Below are positions 23,979 to 36,300 of a stretch of 64,000 nucleotides of DNA, piece by piece. A program made the position numbers and the translations under genes. The first letter of the stretch is position 1. The number at the start of each line of letters is the position of its first letter. The notes under the pieces were generated by a model that was given only the letters and a program-made list of their open reading frames with translations, was not told the origin of the DNA and made no database searches. The DNA comes from Rhizaria sp. SCN 62-66 (lineage: Eukaryota > Rhizaria, unplaced), in contig MEDY01000065.1 of NCBI GenBank assembly GCA_001724265.1, positions 1 to 64,000 on the forward strand, read 5' to 3'.

Positions 23979-25031
23979 TTACTGCGCGTTCTCACTGATC
24001 TTGAGCTGCGAGAAGGACGCGCAGGTCTCGAGGTCCTTAAGGTCTTCCTTGACGCTGTCGTTGCGCTTCGAGCTGGGGAGGCCCTTGACGTAGTCGATGA
24101 AGAAGGAGACGTGCTCGGGCGTGATGTTGGCGCCGTTGGCCGACTGCTGGATGGCGCGGGAGACGCAGCGGGCGACCTGGCGATACACCTCGTCCTTCTG
24201 CAGCTGAGTCAGGCCGTCGACCTGGTCGGCGTTCTGGAAGCACTGCATCTGCTTGACGAAGCCGTGCTCGGCGACCCAAGCGAGGCCGGCCTTAGAGTCG
24301 GTGAGCTTGGCGACAGCCACGGCGGCGTTGACGCGGATGTCGGCGCGCGCGGTCGAGGCAAGGGACGCGGTCAGGGTGGCCTCGAGGCGCTCGGAAATTT
24401 TGTTGTCGTCGAGGAGGGCGGCGATGTGCTCGGCGCTGGACTCGGACTCGAAGACGGAGGCGACGAGCAGCAGGCCCTCGGCCGCGGTGGAGGACGCGAC
24501 GCTGGAGGCAACGTTGAGGGCGACGTTGAGCGAGTCGCGAGCATCCTCGATGGTCGCGACAGGGGCCTCAGTGCCAGCAGGGAACGAAAGCGCGGGGGGC
24601 TTGAACGAGTGAGCCTCAGTCTTAGTGGTGCAGCCAATGTCGGACTTAGCGAAGAGCTGCTTCATCTCGCGGTAGAACTCGGAGAACTCGATTGAGCATC
24701 CAGAGACGCGGGCGAACTCAACGACGGTCTGAGCCATCGAGTCGGCGTTCTTGTCATCGGTGAAGATATTGATCTCGAAGTTGACCTGGGAGCCAGACTT
24801 GTAGAGGACGCCCTCGAGAGAACTGTCGTTGCCCTTGCGGCAGTCAGCCTCGGTGCGCTCACTGAGGTTTGCGAGGAACTTCTCGATGTTGACTTCCTTG
24901 TCCGCGATGAAGCTGGTCTCACGACGGTACCAGCCGGGAAGAGCAGGGTGGATAGACTTTACCTCAACCTTGGGAGCGTTCCGGTAGGCGGGGCCACGAG
25001 AAATCTCGGCGTTAAAAGCACGGTTGGACAT
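23979..25031 (-). CDS. Unrecognised 350-residue protein, single exon
   Basis: I do not recognise this protein. It is a single exon from ATG 25031 to TAA 23979. The first 150 residues are mixed alpha/beta with well-conserved-looking hydrophobic patterns (LPGWYRRETSFIADKEVNIEKF; FEINIFTDD; VVEFARVSGCSIEFSEFYREM). The remainder is helical and Ala/Ser-rich with repeated helix pairs (AEGLLLVASVFESES, ADIRVNAAVAVAKLTDSKAG), suggestive of an ARM/HEAT-like solenoid. No signal peptide or membrane segment is seen. Codon use is strongly GC-biased, as in the housekeeping genes. The middle part FEINIF...FSEFYREMKQL vaguely recalls small kinase-associated domains, but that is only an impression. Confidence 0.8.
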   Translation of the reverse strand: MSNRAFNAEISRGPAYRNAPKVEVKSIHPALPGWYRRETSFIADKEVNIEKFLANLSERTEADCRKGNDSSLEGVLYKSGSQVNFEINIFTDDKNADSMAQTVVEFARVSGCSIEFSEFYREMKQLFAKSDIGCTTKTEAHSFKPPALSFPAGTEAPVATIEDARDSLNVALNVASSVASSTAAEGLLLVASVFESESSAEHIAALLDDNKISERLEATLTASLASTARADIRVNAAVAVAKLTDSKAGLAWVAEHGFVKQMQCFQNADQVDGLTQLQKDEVYRQVARCVSRAIQQSANGANITPEHVSFFIDYVKGLPSSKRNDSVKEDLKDLETCASFSQLKISENAQ

Positions 25032-26609
25032 CTGAATAGGAAAGCTATGCGAGGCGGGAGTCCAGAGAATGGAAGATGTGACTTTGAGTAAGGTGGGTTT
25101 GTTTGGCGGATTTCTTTTCTAAACACATTTACGCGATTCAAGCGCGATGAAGCGCTTTCAGAAAATTGGAACCAATATTAATTTGGTTTGCTGTTATCTT
25201 TTGCAATTGAAACAATACTCGATGTGTCGTCAGCGAAGCACCTAATAGAAAATTGCCAATTTCGAGGATTGGCACCGACGTTCCATCGAACTCCAAGAAA
25301 CCGTTCGTGGTGAAATCAAAACACGGCCTAACTTTAATTCAAAACACACTTTTGTTTGTGGTGAAATTGAAAATCCTGCATTTTAGACACATATATGAGA
25401 ACTTAGTGACAAATTATGGTGATGAAAAACTATATTGACCTCGATATTTTCTAGATGCATGATATTAAGACCAAACAGAGTGAAGTAAGAGTCTAAAAAG
25501 ATCTTTGTATTTTTGTGGAAAGCTCCGGAAGATGGTCAAGACGCTGGGAATAAACACCACAAACGGGTGGCAAAGGCGGACGCAAAAGCAAATCAGGGAC
25601 AACCCCATGATGTTCTACAGTACCACCAAACAAGTGCCACCATGTTAACGTCCAAAATGCAAAGCCTTTGATTAAGGCAAGTTGTGAAGCAGACTCATCC
25701 CTTTGAACTCATCCCTTCATCCCTTTGAACTAAAGAGAAGTCCACAAAGTGGCCTCGCAACCTTCGCAGACAGTCAGTCACTCTATGACATCTGAGAAAA
25801 AACGTAGAAAAATAGAAGAAACACATCACTTAGTGAGTTAATGGTCGTCAAAGTGTCGATGGAGAGAGTGTGGAACGGATTGGTTTTGAAAGAGGGGTTG
25901 ATTTGGGTTCAGTTGTATACTATCAATATGTTCATCTTCTCAACTGCGACATCGAGATCAAACTAGAGGTGTCAGTTATAGTACTCATCATATGAAAATC
26001 AGTTCCTCAGGCACCGCAGAAGAACTGCGAGGCCGGAGCGCAAAGTGGTGCTGAGAGAGTGGAGAGAGACAACGTACCGTGATGGCAGAGGCCTCCAGCT
26101 AGCGACATAAATCGTAACAGGAGCACATATAAAAAGAAAAACAAACGTATCACGTTTCGAAAGAGCTCATGAACGCTGTTTTGTCTTTATAGCGTGATGC
26201 GAAGAAACACTTTAAAGGTAATTCTTTATGCCGCTCACAAGTCACGGCATCAAGCCAGACCTGCGGTCGGACCGAAGTGACTGTGAGAGGGGAGGCTGGC
26301 GGCCAGACTAAAAGCAGCCTGTGAGGGTTGGGTTCGAGGGCCTGTGAGGGCGGCTTTGAAGCGGGCTTTGCGAACCAGAGGAGCCTTATCTGGAGCTGTT
26401 GTTAATTGCCTGGTTTATTTGCGTTGGATTTTAGTATGTATGTTGTTGATGGCGCTCTGTGACGTCGTTGCATGCCGCATCGGAGGGGTGTTTGTGCCGC
26501 TCCCGATGAGCACTTGGTGCCCCCTCTCTCCCCCTTTCTCCCGCGCCCTTTTCTCATGCTCTCGCCTCGCTGTTTGCCCTTACTCCCCACTCAGTGTCTC
26601 TGCGTCAGG
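25032..26609. other. 1.6-kb divergent intergenic region
   Basis: The spacer lies between a minus-strand and a plus-strand gene and is AT-rich. It carries three copies of a GTTYGTGGTG-type motif (about 25,313, 25,353 and, reversed, 25,553). A GGTTCGAG at about 26,330 recalls a tRNA B box, but no tRNA folds around it. Confidence 0.45.
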
Positions 26610-27619
26610 ATGAAGTCGCAGATTTTTCTCTTGCTGGCGTCGCTCGCCATTGCGCTTACGCAGTGTGGTACGTACTTTCTCTCGTCGGGTCCCACTTTCC
26701 TTGTCCCCTTTGCTTCGTCTTCTCCTACGCTGTCCCCTCGCCGCCCAAGCGCTTTTCACCTTTTCATTGCGCTTCCTTACGACTCCAACTCTACTCTTCT
26801 ATTGCTGACTACCTTTTTTTTACTGTGCTGTTCTTGTTTTGCTTCGTAATCTCCGTCCCACTTTCAGCGGCCATGTCCCTCAAGACTGAGGTGGAGGCCT
26901 TCCCCCCCGTTGTGTTCACCTACAACGTGACGGCCTGCGATGGCTGCAAGTTCGGCTGCCGCACCAAGTTCGACCGCGTTCACATCACCGAGCGCAAGGC
27001 GTGCCGTGCGGATTGCGACAAGCAGGAGTTCTGCGTTGTCTACTCTCCCGTCGAGACCAAGCCCGACCCTGTGTCTGTGTACACAGTCAACCCCGTTCTG
27101 GCTCGTGCGGCCCTCGGCGCCATCAGCTCTGGTGCCCTCAACGAGACTCAGCTTCTTGCTGCCAACAACAACGCTACCCAGGCCCTCATCAACCTCGTGA
27201 CTCCCGCCCCCAAGGAGTACGTCGGCGCTGAGGAGAAGCCCGCCGACGCGGCCACCTTCTTCAAGAAGCTCCAGCAGTACATCGAGTGGAAGACTGTCCA
27301 GGACCAGAAGGCCGACAACGTCACCGCCCCCGAGTACAAGGAGGAGGACGTCCTCCCCCAGATCCCCGTCGTGTGCGTCGAGTGCGTGCGCAAGGTGATG
27401 GGTCCCGGCGAGACCATCCTCGCCCACATCACCGACCTCCCCCGCCACAACCTCACTCTGCCCCCCCCCAAGAAGAACGAGACCACCCCCATCAGCAATG
27501 TCACTGAGGCCCCCGTTGCCGCTCCCCCCTCGGTCACCGTCCCCATTGACAACACCAAGCCTGCTGAGGGCACCACCAATTCCCCCATCATTGATGCCCC
27601 CGCCCTTAACAACTTCTAA
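26610..27619 (+). CDS. Secreted protein of unknown function (signal peptide, Cys motifs, N-glycosylation sites)
   Basis: I do not recognise this protein. Exon 1 (26610-26667) encodes a signal peptide (MKSQIFLLLASLAIALTQC). A 200-base intron (gtacgt...tttcag) precedes exon 2 (26868-27619), giving 269 residues. After the signal there is a Cys-rich segment (ACDGCKFGC, then ACRADCDKQEFC), with another pair near residue 180 (VVCVECVRK). At least seven N-x-S/T sequons (NVT, NET, NAT, NLT and others) point to glycosylation. The C-terminal 60 residues are Pro/Thr/Val-rich like a stalk, ending at TAA with no hydrophobic tail. It is probably a secreted or surface-associated protein. Coding frame and secretion are well supported; the role is open. 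Confidence 0.8.
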
Positions 27620-28343
27620 GTAACTTATCCGCGGATAAAGACTTGAAGTTTGGAAGTGGATGCTGATGGTGTGCGTGTGATAGTGTGTGTATATGTGTGG
27701 GTGATCCGTCGGTGATCACGAGATGTGAAAAGAAAGCCGCAGTACAACTCACCCCGTACCAGTGGCGATCTTCGGAAGTGCGCTCTTTCTTTTTGATAGC
27801 AACAACTACCTACCACCGCGAATACTCGTGCCCGTGTTTGTAGTGACTTTAGATAAGAGTAAATCGAGTGCGTATGAGCATGACAACGAAAGGCAAAGGC
27901 TTTTTACGTGCGTGTGCTTTGCTCCGCTGCCCCATCACTGTGCAGTGACTTTAACTGTGCACGATGCAATGGAGTGAGAATTGTTCGATGGTTTTAATAA
28001 CAACAAACTCGTCACATAACACACGAATGTCATTTTTTTGTCGTTCTAGTGCGGAATACATAATACAAAGCTTGAAAATCCAAAGCAAAGACCTCAAGTC
28101 CACTCAACTCATTCCTGTATTTTGTTTGACATGTGTTTGAATTATGGTTATATTGTTTATTGTCGGGCTCTTTTTGATAATTAAGACAACGGAGAGCATT
28201 GACGGCTCCTAAAGCCGAGATCTACTATGAATCACATGTTTTGTTTGCTCAAATCATCTTGCTTGAGCTCATCTCCTCCAACCAGTCCACGAAACCTCTG
28301 CACAACCTCTTGTGTGTGCCCGTGCCTGCTCCTGGTTGCTTAC
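27620..28343. other. Convergent intergenic region
   Basis: This is 724 bases of AT-rich 3' flanking DNA between two converging genes, with short GT-rich runs near 27,680. No gene is seen. Confidence 0.5.
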
Positions 28344-29905
28344 TTAGAAGGCGGGCATGGGGGGCAGGCGGTCAAGAATGGTGAGGAACGCATGGGTCCA
28401 GTGGTTCACCGTGTTCTCGTACATCTGCACGCCGCTGGGGTTGAACTGCGTGAAACACTGCTCCTGCTGGCCCGTCACGGGCAGCGCGAAGCCGTTGGCC
28501 GTGACGCTCTGCGCGGCCCGCTCGCCCGCCGCGGAGACGGTGGTGTCGAGCTCGAGCGCGACGAGGCCCTCCAGCTCAGCGCTGGGCGCGAACGTGCCGG
28601 GATTGGACAGGCACGAGTGCCCGCGGCGGGGCTTGGGCGCCACCGACGCCGCGAGCTCGAGCGCGATGACGTCGTCCTCAGCCTCGGACTCGGCGTCAGC
28701 GTCAGCGTCGGCGTCAGAGTCGGCGTCACTGTCAGCGTCGGCCTCGGAGTCGTGCTCATGCTCGTGGTCGTGCTCGTGCTCATGTTCATGGTCGTGGTCA
28801 GCGGACGCCTCGAACAGGGCGCTCATGTCCATCTCCTCCTCGCTGGCGCTGCCGGACTCGGTGTCAACCTTGGCGCTTGACTCGACCAGCGAGGCGGAGC
28901 GCGCATTGGCGTAGTTCTGACCGTCCCAGATCTCGAACGCGAACGAGTAGGGCACGCGCAGGGTCTCGAAGGCGTAGTCGAGGCAGTTGCCGGGGCAGAG
29001 GTAGTTGAGCTCCTTGGCGGCAGCGCCGACGCCGCAGCGACAGTAGTTCTGGTTCACGTCGCGAAGGATGTCAATCATAGTGCGGCGGCCAGTGTAGAGG
29101 TACTTAGCCAGCCGGCGGTCGCCCATGTTGACCATATCGTCCTTGGTGTAGGCGAACGGCGTGTACATGCCCAGCGCGCCAGAGTGGATTGACATGAACA
29201 CGTTGGGGCGGAACGAGGACACCACGTCGCGCACGAAGCGGGTCTCGCGCTCCGAGAAGGCCGCGGGGCCCGAAGCGGTCGACTTGGCCGTCTCGAGGTG
29301 CCAACCGATGTTCCAGTTGCGGTTCAGGTCGACGTGGTTGGCGTTAGTGCGGTGGCAGAACTGGCCGCGCTCGACGATGCGGCGGCCGTCGGGGTTCACA
29401 ATGGGGAACACGAGGAAGGTGTACTTCTTCAGCGCAGCCGCAGCGCGCGCGCGCATCGCGGCGTCTCCCGCCTTGCCGCAGAGCACCGAGAGCATGCGGA
29501 GCGAAGTCTCGGGGGAGATGAGCTCGCGAGCGTGCTCGCCGAAGAGCATGGCGACGCGCTGGGGGCCACCGAGCACCTTGACGGTCATCAGCGAGACGCC
29601 ATGGTGGGTCTCAGTCCTAGAGTAAGTGACGAAGAAATAATACAGAGGAACTGTGAGCGCTGCAGAGAAGGGAACGACAAGCAGAGTGCTGTCAAAGGAG
29701 TGTGTTGGACGGAGAAAAAGGAAGGTCTGGGAGAGGGGAGACAGGAGTGGACGTACTTGACAGCCATAATTGGACACTCCTTAGCAAGGGCCTGAACCTT
29801 TGCTGCAATGGCATCAGTGGAGTGGTACGGCTCCAGGCTGAACGGGCTCACGAGACCCAGGGCAGCACCCAAGAGAGCTAAGAGGATGACAGAGAGGAAC
29901 TTCAT
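28344..29905 (-). CDS. Secreted M14 metallocarboxypeptidase with His/acidic tail
   Basis: This zinc exopeptidase removes C-terminal residues. Exon 1 (29905-29757) encodes a signal peptide (MKFLSVILLALLGAALGLVS) and the start of the domain. A 140-base intron (gtacgt...tactctag) leads to exon 2 (29616-28344), giving 473 residues. The M14 zinc site HxxE is at H78-E81 (GEHARELISPE), with the third ligand in FMSIHSGALGMYTPF. Substrate-binding NR is in DLNRNWNIGWH, and the catalytic glutamate is in YSFAFEIWDG. All key residues are therefore present. After the catalytic domain comes an unusual stretch of alternating His and Asp/Glu, then an Asp/Ala/Ser run, then about 100 residues ending at TAA. With no propeptide-like N-terminal domain visible, it resembles the regulatory-type or single-domain carboxypeptidases. 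Confidence 0.92.
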
Positions 29906-30358
29906 CCGGGTCACTGGTGTGAGATTTTTTGTCCCACTGATCGATAAAAGAAAGATATAAATACCCCTGTAAGTGTAAAAACCTACAGACGACTGTTTAT
30001 GTTCTTTGCTCGCCACCCAGCCGCGCATTTGACGCCTCAAGATCACCCTCGAGCCCCCTTGCAAGCGGCCTAATTTTTCCGACCTGGTTGCTGGCCGGCC
30101 AGGCTGTGTACAAGTTAGTCCTAAATAAAGAGCGCTCGGAAGTGACTTTAAGTCGGTATATGTATTTATTTGTGGCCCTTTGTCGAATATCAGTAAGAAT
30201 ACAACTTGTTCTTCTTTATCATGGGTTTAATTCATTTCTAAACGTGTTATATATCCCCGCAAACGCACGTGTTAAGTTAGTCAAAGCTCTCGCTCTTATG
30301 CGCGCTGACATATCAACCACACGCATGCAAGTGGGTGGCTTCACGTTTCATATCGTGC
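29906..30358. other. Intergenic region between two minus-strand genes
   Basis: These 453 bases hold the promoter of the carboxypeptidase and the 3' flank of CFAP44. The sequence is AT-rich; no specific element is recognised. Confidence 0.45.
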
Positions 30359-33300
30359 TCACTGCGGGATGTACACGCGGCCGCCCTTGCGCTTGAGCAC
30401 GTGAACCTCGGCCTTGAGGGCGTCGATCTCCTTCTCCTGCAGCTGCACGAGGTGCAGCAGCTCGCGGCGCTCGGCCTCGGCCTGCTCGTCCGCCGGCGAC
30501 GCGTCCGTCACGTGCACGTTCTTAGTCGTCTTGTTCAGCTGCGTCTCGAGCGCGTATTGCGCACGCGTGAGCTTGGCAACCTGCTCAAGCAGGCGCGTGT
30601 TCTTGGCTGTGACGGAAGTCAAGTCGTCCTTGGCGGCCTGCACGCGGTTGTCCCACTCATGTAGCTTGCGCGACGCGGCCTCCTCCATGGAGCGCAACTT
30701 GGAGCGCAGCCCCACGGCGGCCTCGTCCTCGCCCACGGTCGCCAGCACCGAGAGATCGATGACTTGGCCGAACTTAAGCCGCTGGACGTCCTCGCAGTGC
30801 TGTTTCTCGGCAGTGATCTGGGCCTTCTTCTGTTCGATATCCTTCATCAGCGTACGGCGCGCGCGCTTGAGCTCCTTGATCTGCACCGACAGCGCGGCCT
30901 GCTCCTCATCGAGCTCGGAGATGCGGTGACGCAGACGACGCAGTCCGGAGACTGTGAAGACCACCGACGATGACAGTGTAGACGGCAGCACCAGCCGGCC
31001 GGTCGCACCAGCGCCAGACTCGGCGCCATTGTAGCCACTCGCGGCGGCAGCGGCCGCAGGGTCGGACTCCTCAGGGACGAGGTTGCAGATTTGTGACAGA
31101 CGCAGCGGCAGCGTGACCTGGACCTGATTAAGCGCCTGCTGCTTCTCGCCCTGGAACGCGTCGATGTCGGCGCGCACGACGTCGAGATCGCGGTCAACCG
31201 CGCGCTCACGCGTCTGGTGGCGCTCGTACGTCTTCTCCAACTCGCCGATTTGCCGGCGCAGGCCTTCGCGGATCGTGTCTTGCTCCAGCCGGCGCGCGCG
31301 CAGCTCGAGAACCTTCTCAAAGGCCGCAGCATCGCAGCCGGGCGGGCAGCCGCCGTCCTCATCGTCGGACAGATCGCTATCGTCGCCGCTCTCCATGTCC
31401 TCGTCATCATCGCTGTATGCGTCGCGGCCGCGCGAGGACGACGACGCGGGTCCGTCGTCGTCCTGGCCGCGCTTGCGGCGCACACGGCGCATGTACGCAC
31501 GCAGAAGCTGTGCGTAGAGCTCGCTCATCTTGCCATCGGCAACAACAGTGCCCGCGGCAGACGCGGCAGCAGCGTCGGCGCCCTTGGCGACGAGCTCAAA
31601 CTCGGCGCTAAGCTGGCGGTCGCGCGCGGCACACGCCTCGACGTCGGCGAGCTTACCGTTAAGCGCGCGCTCGCACATCGCCAAGTCGGCGATGACCTGC
31701 GCCTTGAGCGCGGTGGCCTTGGTAAGGCGCGCGGTGAGCACGCCCTCCTGCTCCGCGCAGTCGCGCAGCAAGATGAGCTCCTCGTACAGCGTAATGAGAC
31801 GCAGCTCGGTCGACTTGACGTCGGTGTCGAGCTTGCTCTTCTCCACACGCAGACGCAGCACGGCATCGTCGAACGCGGCGACCGCGAGATCCATGCGCGC
31901 AGTCAGCTCGCGACGCTCGTCGGCCAGCAGACGCAGCCGCTGCGCCTCCTGCGAGGCTTCCATGGCGCTGCGCGGGACGAGCGCGAGACGCTCGGCATGG
32001 AGGTCGCGGCGCTCCTGCAGCAGCAGCGCGCGCTCGGCCGCCGCGGACGCTAGGGAGGGCTGCGCGCCGGCGCCAGCGGTCGCGCCCACGGCCACCATTG
32101 CAGCCGCAGCCGAAGCCGCGCTGGCGTTGGTGACCGTGGGCGCGGCAGGCGCGTCGGACATGCCGCCGTAGAGATCCTGGGGGGTCATCTTGGCGTTGTC
32201 CTCGCGCGCCCGCTGCACGCGGAGCGCCTCTTGCTCGGCCTGCCATTGCGCGAACTTCTCCAGGTCAGCGTCGGTGGAGCGATCGCGGTGCTCAGGCCAC
32301 TCGGCGGGGTCCGTCGTGGGCACGAACACGGGTTCAGCAATGCCCAACGCGGCGTTGAGCTCGCGCACGCGCGTGCCGTCTGCGCGGAGCTGCGTCGTGA
32401 GCGCGGCCTTGATGCGGCGCAGCGCGAGTACGCGCTCGTTCATCTCCATTTTGAGCATGTGCACGGCCTCCTGCAGCAGCACCATCTGGCGGCGCTTGTT
32501 CGTAACCGTCGCGCGGCGCGCCTCAGGCACCTTGAGCGCCGGGTCCGCCTTAAGCGCGTAGTCGCCGAGGTGCTGCTCCGCGAAGACGATCGCAGCCATG
32601 TCCGCAGCGTTGTGTGCGAGGCGGTCGGGCCGCGCCGCGCGGAGCAGCTGCAGCTGCTGGCGGCGCTGCTCGCGCTCCGCACGGCGCTGCGCAGCGTCCC
32701 AGCCGGCGCCGGAGCCGCCAGCGCCGGTCTTGCTTGCCGGGCCGCCTGCACCGCCAGTAGTGGCGGAGGCCGAGGCGATGCCAGCGCCGGCGAGCGCGGC
32801 CGAGGACGCACTAGCGCCGTCGGCAATCGCGCGCACGGTCTGCAGCAGCCGCAGCGGGTCCGCCGCGCCACCAGCAGCAGTGGCGGCAGCAGCAGCGGCC
32901 TCGGCGTCGTCGCCACCCGCGGCGGCGGCCGACAGAGCGGCCTCGCCGTTGGCGGCGCCGTTGGCGTCGGGCTCGGCCAGGAGCGCGCGGACCTGCTTGA
33001 TGGCGGCCGTCAGGAACGCCGGCAGCGCGGGCGTGCGGTAGGTGCTCACGGTCATGCCGGAGCGGAACGCGCGGAGGCGCACGCATTCGACCTGGATCGG
33101 GGCGAGGAAGCGGGCGCGCAGCTTGGCCAGCGCGACGGCATGTTTCTCGCTCTCCCAGGCCAGCTCGCGCTGCACCTCCTCGACCTTGACGGCGGCCTCG
33201 TGCTCGAACTGCTGGCGCAGACGGGGATCGAGCTCGAAAGAACTGCGCGCGAGCCGCTGCGAGGGCTCCAGCAGCGCGTTTTGCTTGAGCAAGTATGCGA

Positions 33301-36300
33301 ACTCGGCGCGCAGCTCGTCGATCTCGCGGCGCACGTACTCCTTCTTCTTGTCCGCCAGCGCGACGCGCTCGTCGACCTCCTGCTGCTGCTTGGCCTGCTC
33401 CAGCGAATAGTTGCCCAGCACTTCGGGGACGTCGCGCTCGCCCGCGCCGACGCCGCCGTCGCCGCCCGCGGCGTCGTCGTCGCCCACGGGCGCGGGCAGC
33501 GGCACGGCGACCGCGGCGTGGTACCGCTGCATCAGACTCACATCGCCCTGCGCGGCGGCCTCGCGAGCAGCCGCGAGCTCGCGCTGCCGCGCGGCGCGGG
33601 CCTCGAGCGCGGCGAGGTGCTTGCCGCGCTCGACCTCCTGCGCGACCGCAGGCGCCGATGCCGCGGCGAGCAGCGCGACGGCGTGCTCGCGGTCCGCCAT
33701 GCGCAGTGCGAGCGCGACGTCGTGGAGCACGGCGAAGAAGTTGCCGTCGGCGCCCGCGGAGAGGATGAAGCGCTCGTCGAAGGTCGAGGCCAGCGCGCGG
33801 ACGGCGCCGCCGTGGCCTGAGTGCAGGTGCGAGTGGAAGAAGAACTGAATGTCGGCCACAGGGCGGATCTGCACCGAGCCGTGCGCGGTGCCCGCGAGCA
33901 GCAGGGAGCCGCGAGCGGAGTAGTTGAGCGCGGTCACGGGGCCGACGCCGGGGCCCAGCGGCAGCGAGCGGGCGGGCTCGGCCGCGCCGGCGCCGGAGCC
34001 AGATGCAGCGGCGGCGGTCGCAGCGGCCGCGGCAGCCACGGTGGATGCGGCGCCGACGCCGGCACCGGCGGTCCACTGGTACTCATGCAGCGCCTGGTAC
34101 TTAGCCCAGGGCGCGACGAGCACGGAGCCGGGGACGGGCCCGCGGACGACGTGGCCCGCCTGGGCACCAGTGAACACCTCGTCGTCTCCGCCGCTGCCCG
34201 CGTTGTCCGCGGAGGCCTTGGCGACCACGGCGCCGGCGCTGGCGCCGCTGCTGTCGGCGTTGTTGCTGTCCTCGACGTGCATGGAGGCATCGTCGAAGGC
34301 GCAGTAGAATGGCCACTGGCCTGGCGCGGGCACGGCGGGCACCGCGCTGCCGTGCGCGGGCGCGGGCGGGTGGCGCACGTACATCAGGCACGACACGGCG
34401 TCGGCGCGCGTGTCGGGCAGCAACTCCTCCTGGACCGCGGCAGACGAGGCCGCAGCGGCGGCGGCGGCAGCGGCGGCGGCCGAGGCGTCGCCCCCGTCGG
34501 CGCTGGCTGCAGCGGCCTCAGCGGCAGCCGCGGCGGCCGCAGCCTCGGCCTCCTCGTCGGGCGGCAGGCGGCAGAGCGCGGGGACCTGCGGGCGCATGGT
34601 GCGCGTGGCGAGCGAAATGAGGTACGTCTCGCGCGCGGCCTCGGGCGGGTACGCGTGAGGCAGCGGGCGCGCGACCTGGAACACCAGCGGGCCGCGCGCG
34701 AAGAGGACGTGCTGCGAGTCGGGCGCCCACTGCAGCGACACGATCGGGGGCTGCTGCGCCTGCGCCGCGGCGCTCGTGGCGGCGGAGGCGGCGGCAGCCG
34801 CGGCGTCGCCCGAGCCAGAGCCGGAGCCGGAGCCGGAGGAGCCGGACGAGCCAGATGCGGCCGAGCCGGAGCTGGTGGTCGTGGGGACCGTGGTGCCGGC
34901 GCCCGGCGCGGTCTGGATGAAGCCGATGGGCGCCAGCGCGGAACCGCCGGCGAGGACCTCGAAGAAGAACACGGTGCCATCGGCGCCCGCGGTGGCGAGC
35001 TGCGAGCCGTCGGGTGCGAAAGCAAAGCCCACGACGGGGCCCGAGTGCGGGCGCGCGGCGGCGCGGAGCACGAAGCCCGACGACGTGCGCGCCAGGATGC
35101 GGACGACGCCGTCCGCGAAGCCCACGGCAACAAGGTTGCCGCCCGCGGTGGCTGCGTCGGCCGCGGAAAGCGCGGCGGGCGGCGCGTCGGGCGAGAGCGT
35201 GTGCGCAACCGAGGGCGGGGCCCAGGCCTGCGCGGTGGCGGCAACGGGAAACTTACGCGCGAAGAGCTGGCGGCCGCCGTGGACGTCCCAGCAGCGCACG
35301 GTGCCGTCACTGCCGGCCGTGACGGCCGTGTGCGCAAAGGGGGACGCGGCCAGGCCCGTGATGGGGCCCGCGTGGACGGTAAGCAGCGGCTCGGGGCGGG
35401 AGCCGGCGAGCAGCGGGAGGCGGAAGAGTCCGCCGCGCTTGTTGAGGATGACCCAGTGGTCGTCGCCGCGGAGCATGGCGCCCACGGCGACGTCAGGGCC
35501 CAGGAAGATCTCCTCCGTGGGCTCCACGGCCAGGATCAAATCCTCGGACGCCGCCTCGGCGAACTCGAACGTGTCGAGCGGCCAGGTGCGGAGATACCCG
35601 TCATCGCCGGCAGTGAGCACTTCGCGGCCCCGGAGCTCGACGAACTCGATCGCGCCCGCGTGGCACGGCCGGCCGTCGGCGCGCTGCAGCTGCAGCTGCA
35701 CGAGCCCGCCGTCCCAGACCAGGAGCGAGCCGCGCTCGGTGCCGGAGACGACCTTGCCGTCGGGCAGCTCGGTGAAGGCCGCGATATCCGAGAGCTCGAC
35801 GGCGCCGAACTTTCCGATCGCGCCCTGGAGCTTGAGGCCCGTGAAGGTGCGCGACATCTGCCAAAAGCGGATGTGGCCCTGGCCCGAGGTCTGCAACCGC
35901 GCCTCGTTGCGGGGCGAGAACTGGACGCGGAAGACGTCCTGTGAGAACGCCTTTGTGCGAAGCGTGACGCGCTCGTTGGCCCAGTCCCAGAGCACGAGCG
36001 AGTAGTCGGGCGCGGCGCCCACGGACGCAAGCTTGGAGCCCGACGGGGAGAAGGTGACCGATGTAAAGGCGAGCTCGGTGCCGCCGCGGAGGATGCGCAC
36101 GACCTGCAACGCGGGCCAGGAGTAGATGTAGATGTTGGGCCGCGAGCCCGTCTCGGCGACGGCGAAGTACTGCTTCGACGGGTGCACCGCGACGGCGCCC
36201 ACGCCGGCGCCGGGGGACTGGTCGTGGCCGAAGACGATCTCCTGCTTGCCGGTGAAGAGGTCGAGCGTCTGCACCGTGTGGCCCACGGCGAACAGGAGCA

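Noticed and set aside
26250-26345. tRNA-like B box (GGTTCGAG)
   Set aside because: No acceptor, D or anticodon stem can be drawn around it.
32811-34076. Long Arg-rich minus-strand frames inside CFAP44
   Set aside because: They are a frame shadow of the CFAP44 coding frame, which carries WD-repeat and coiled-coil sequence.
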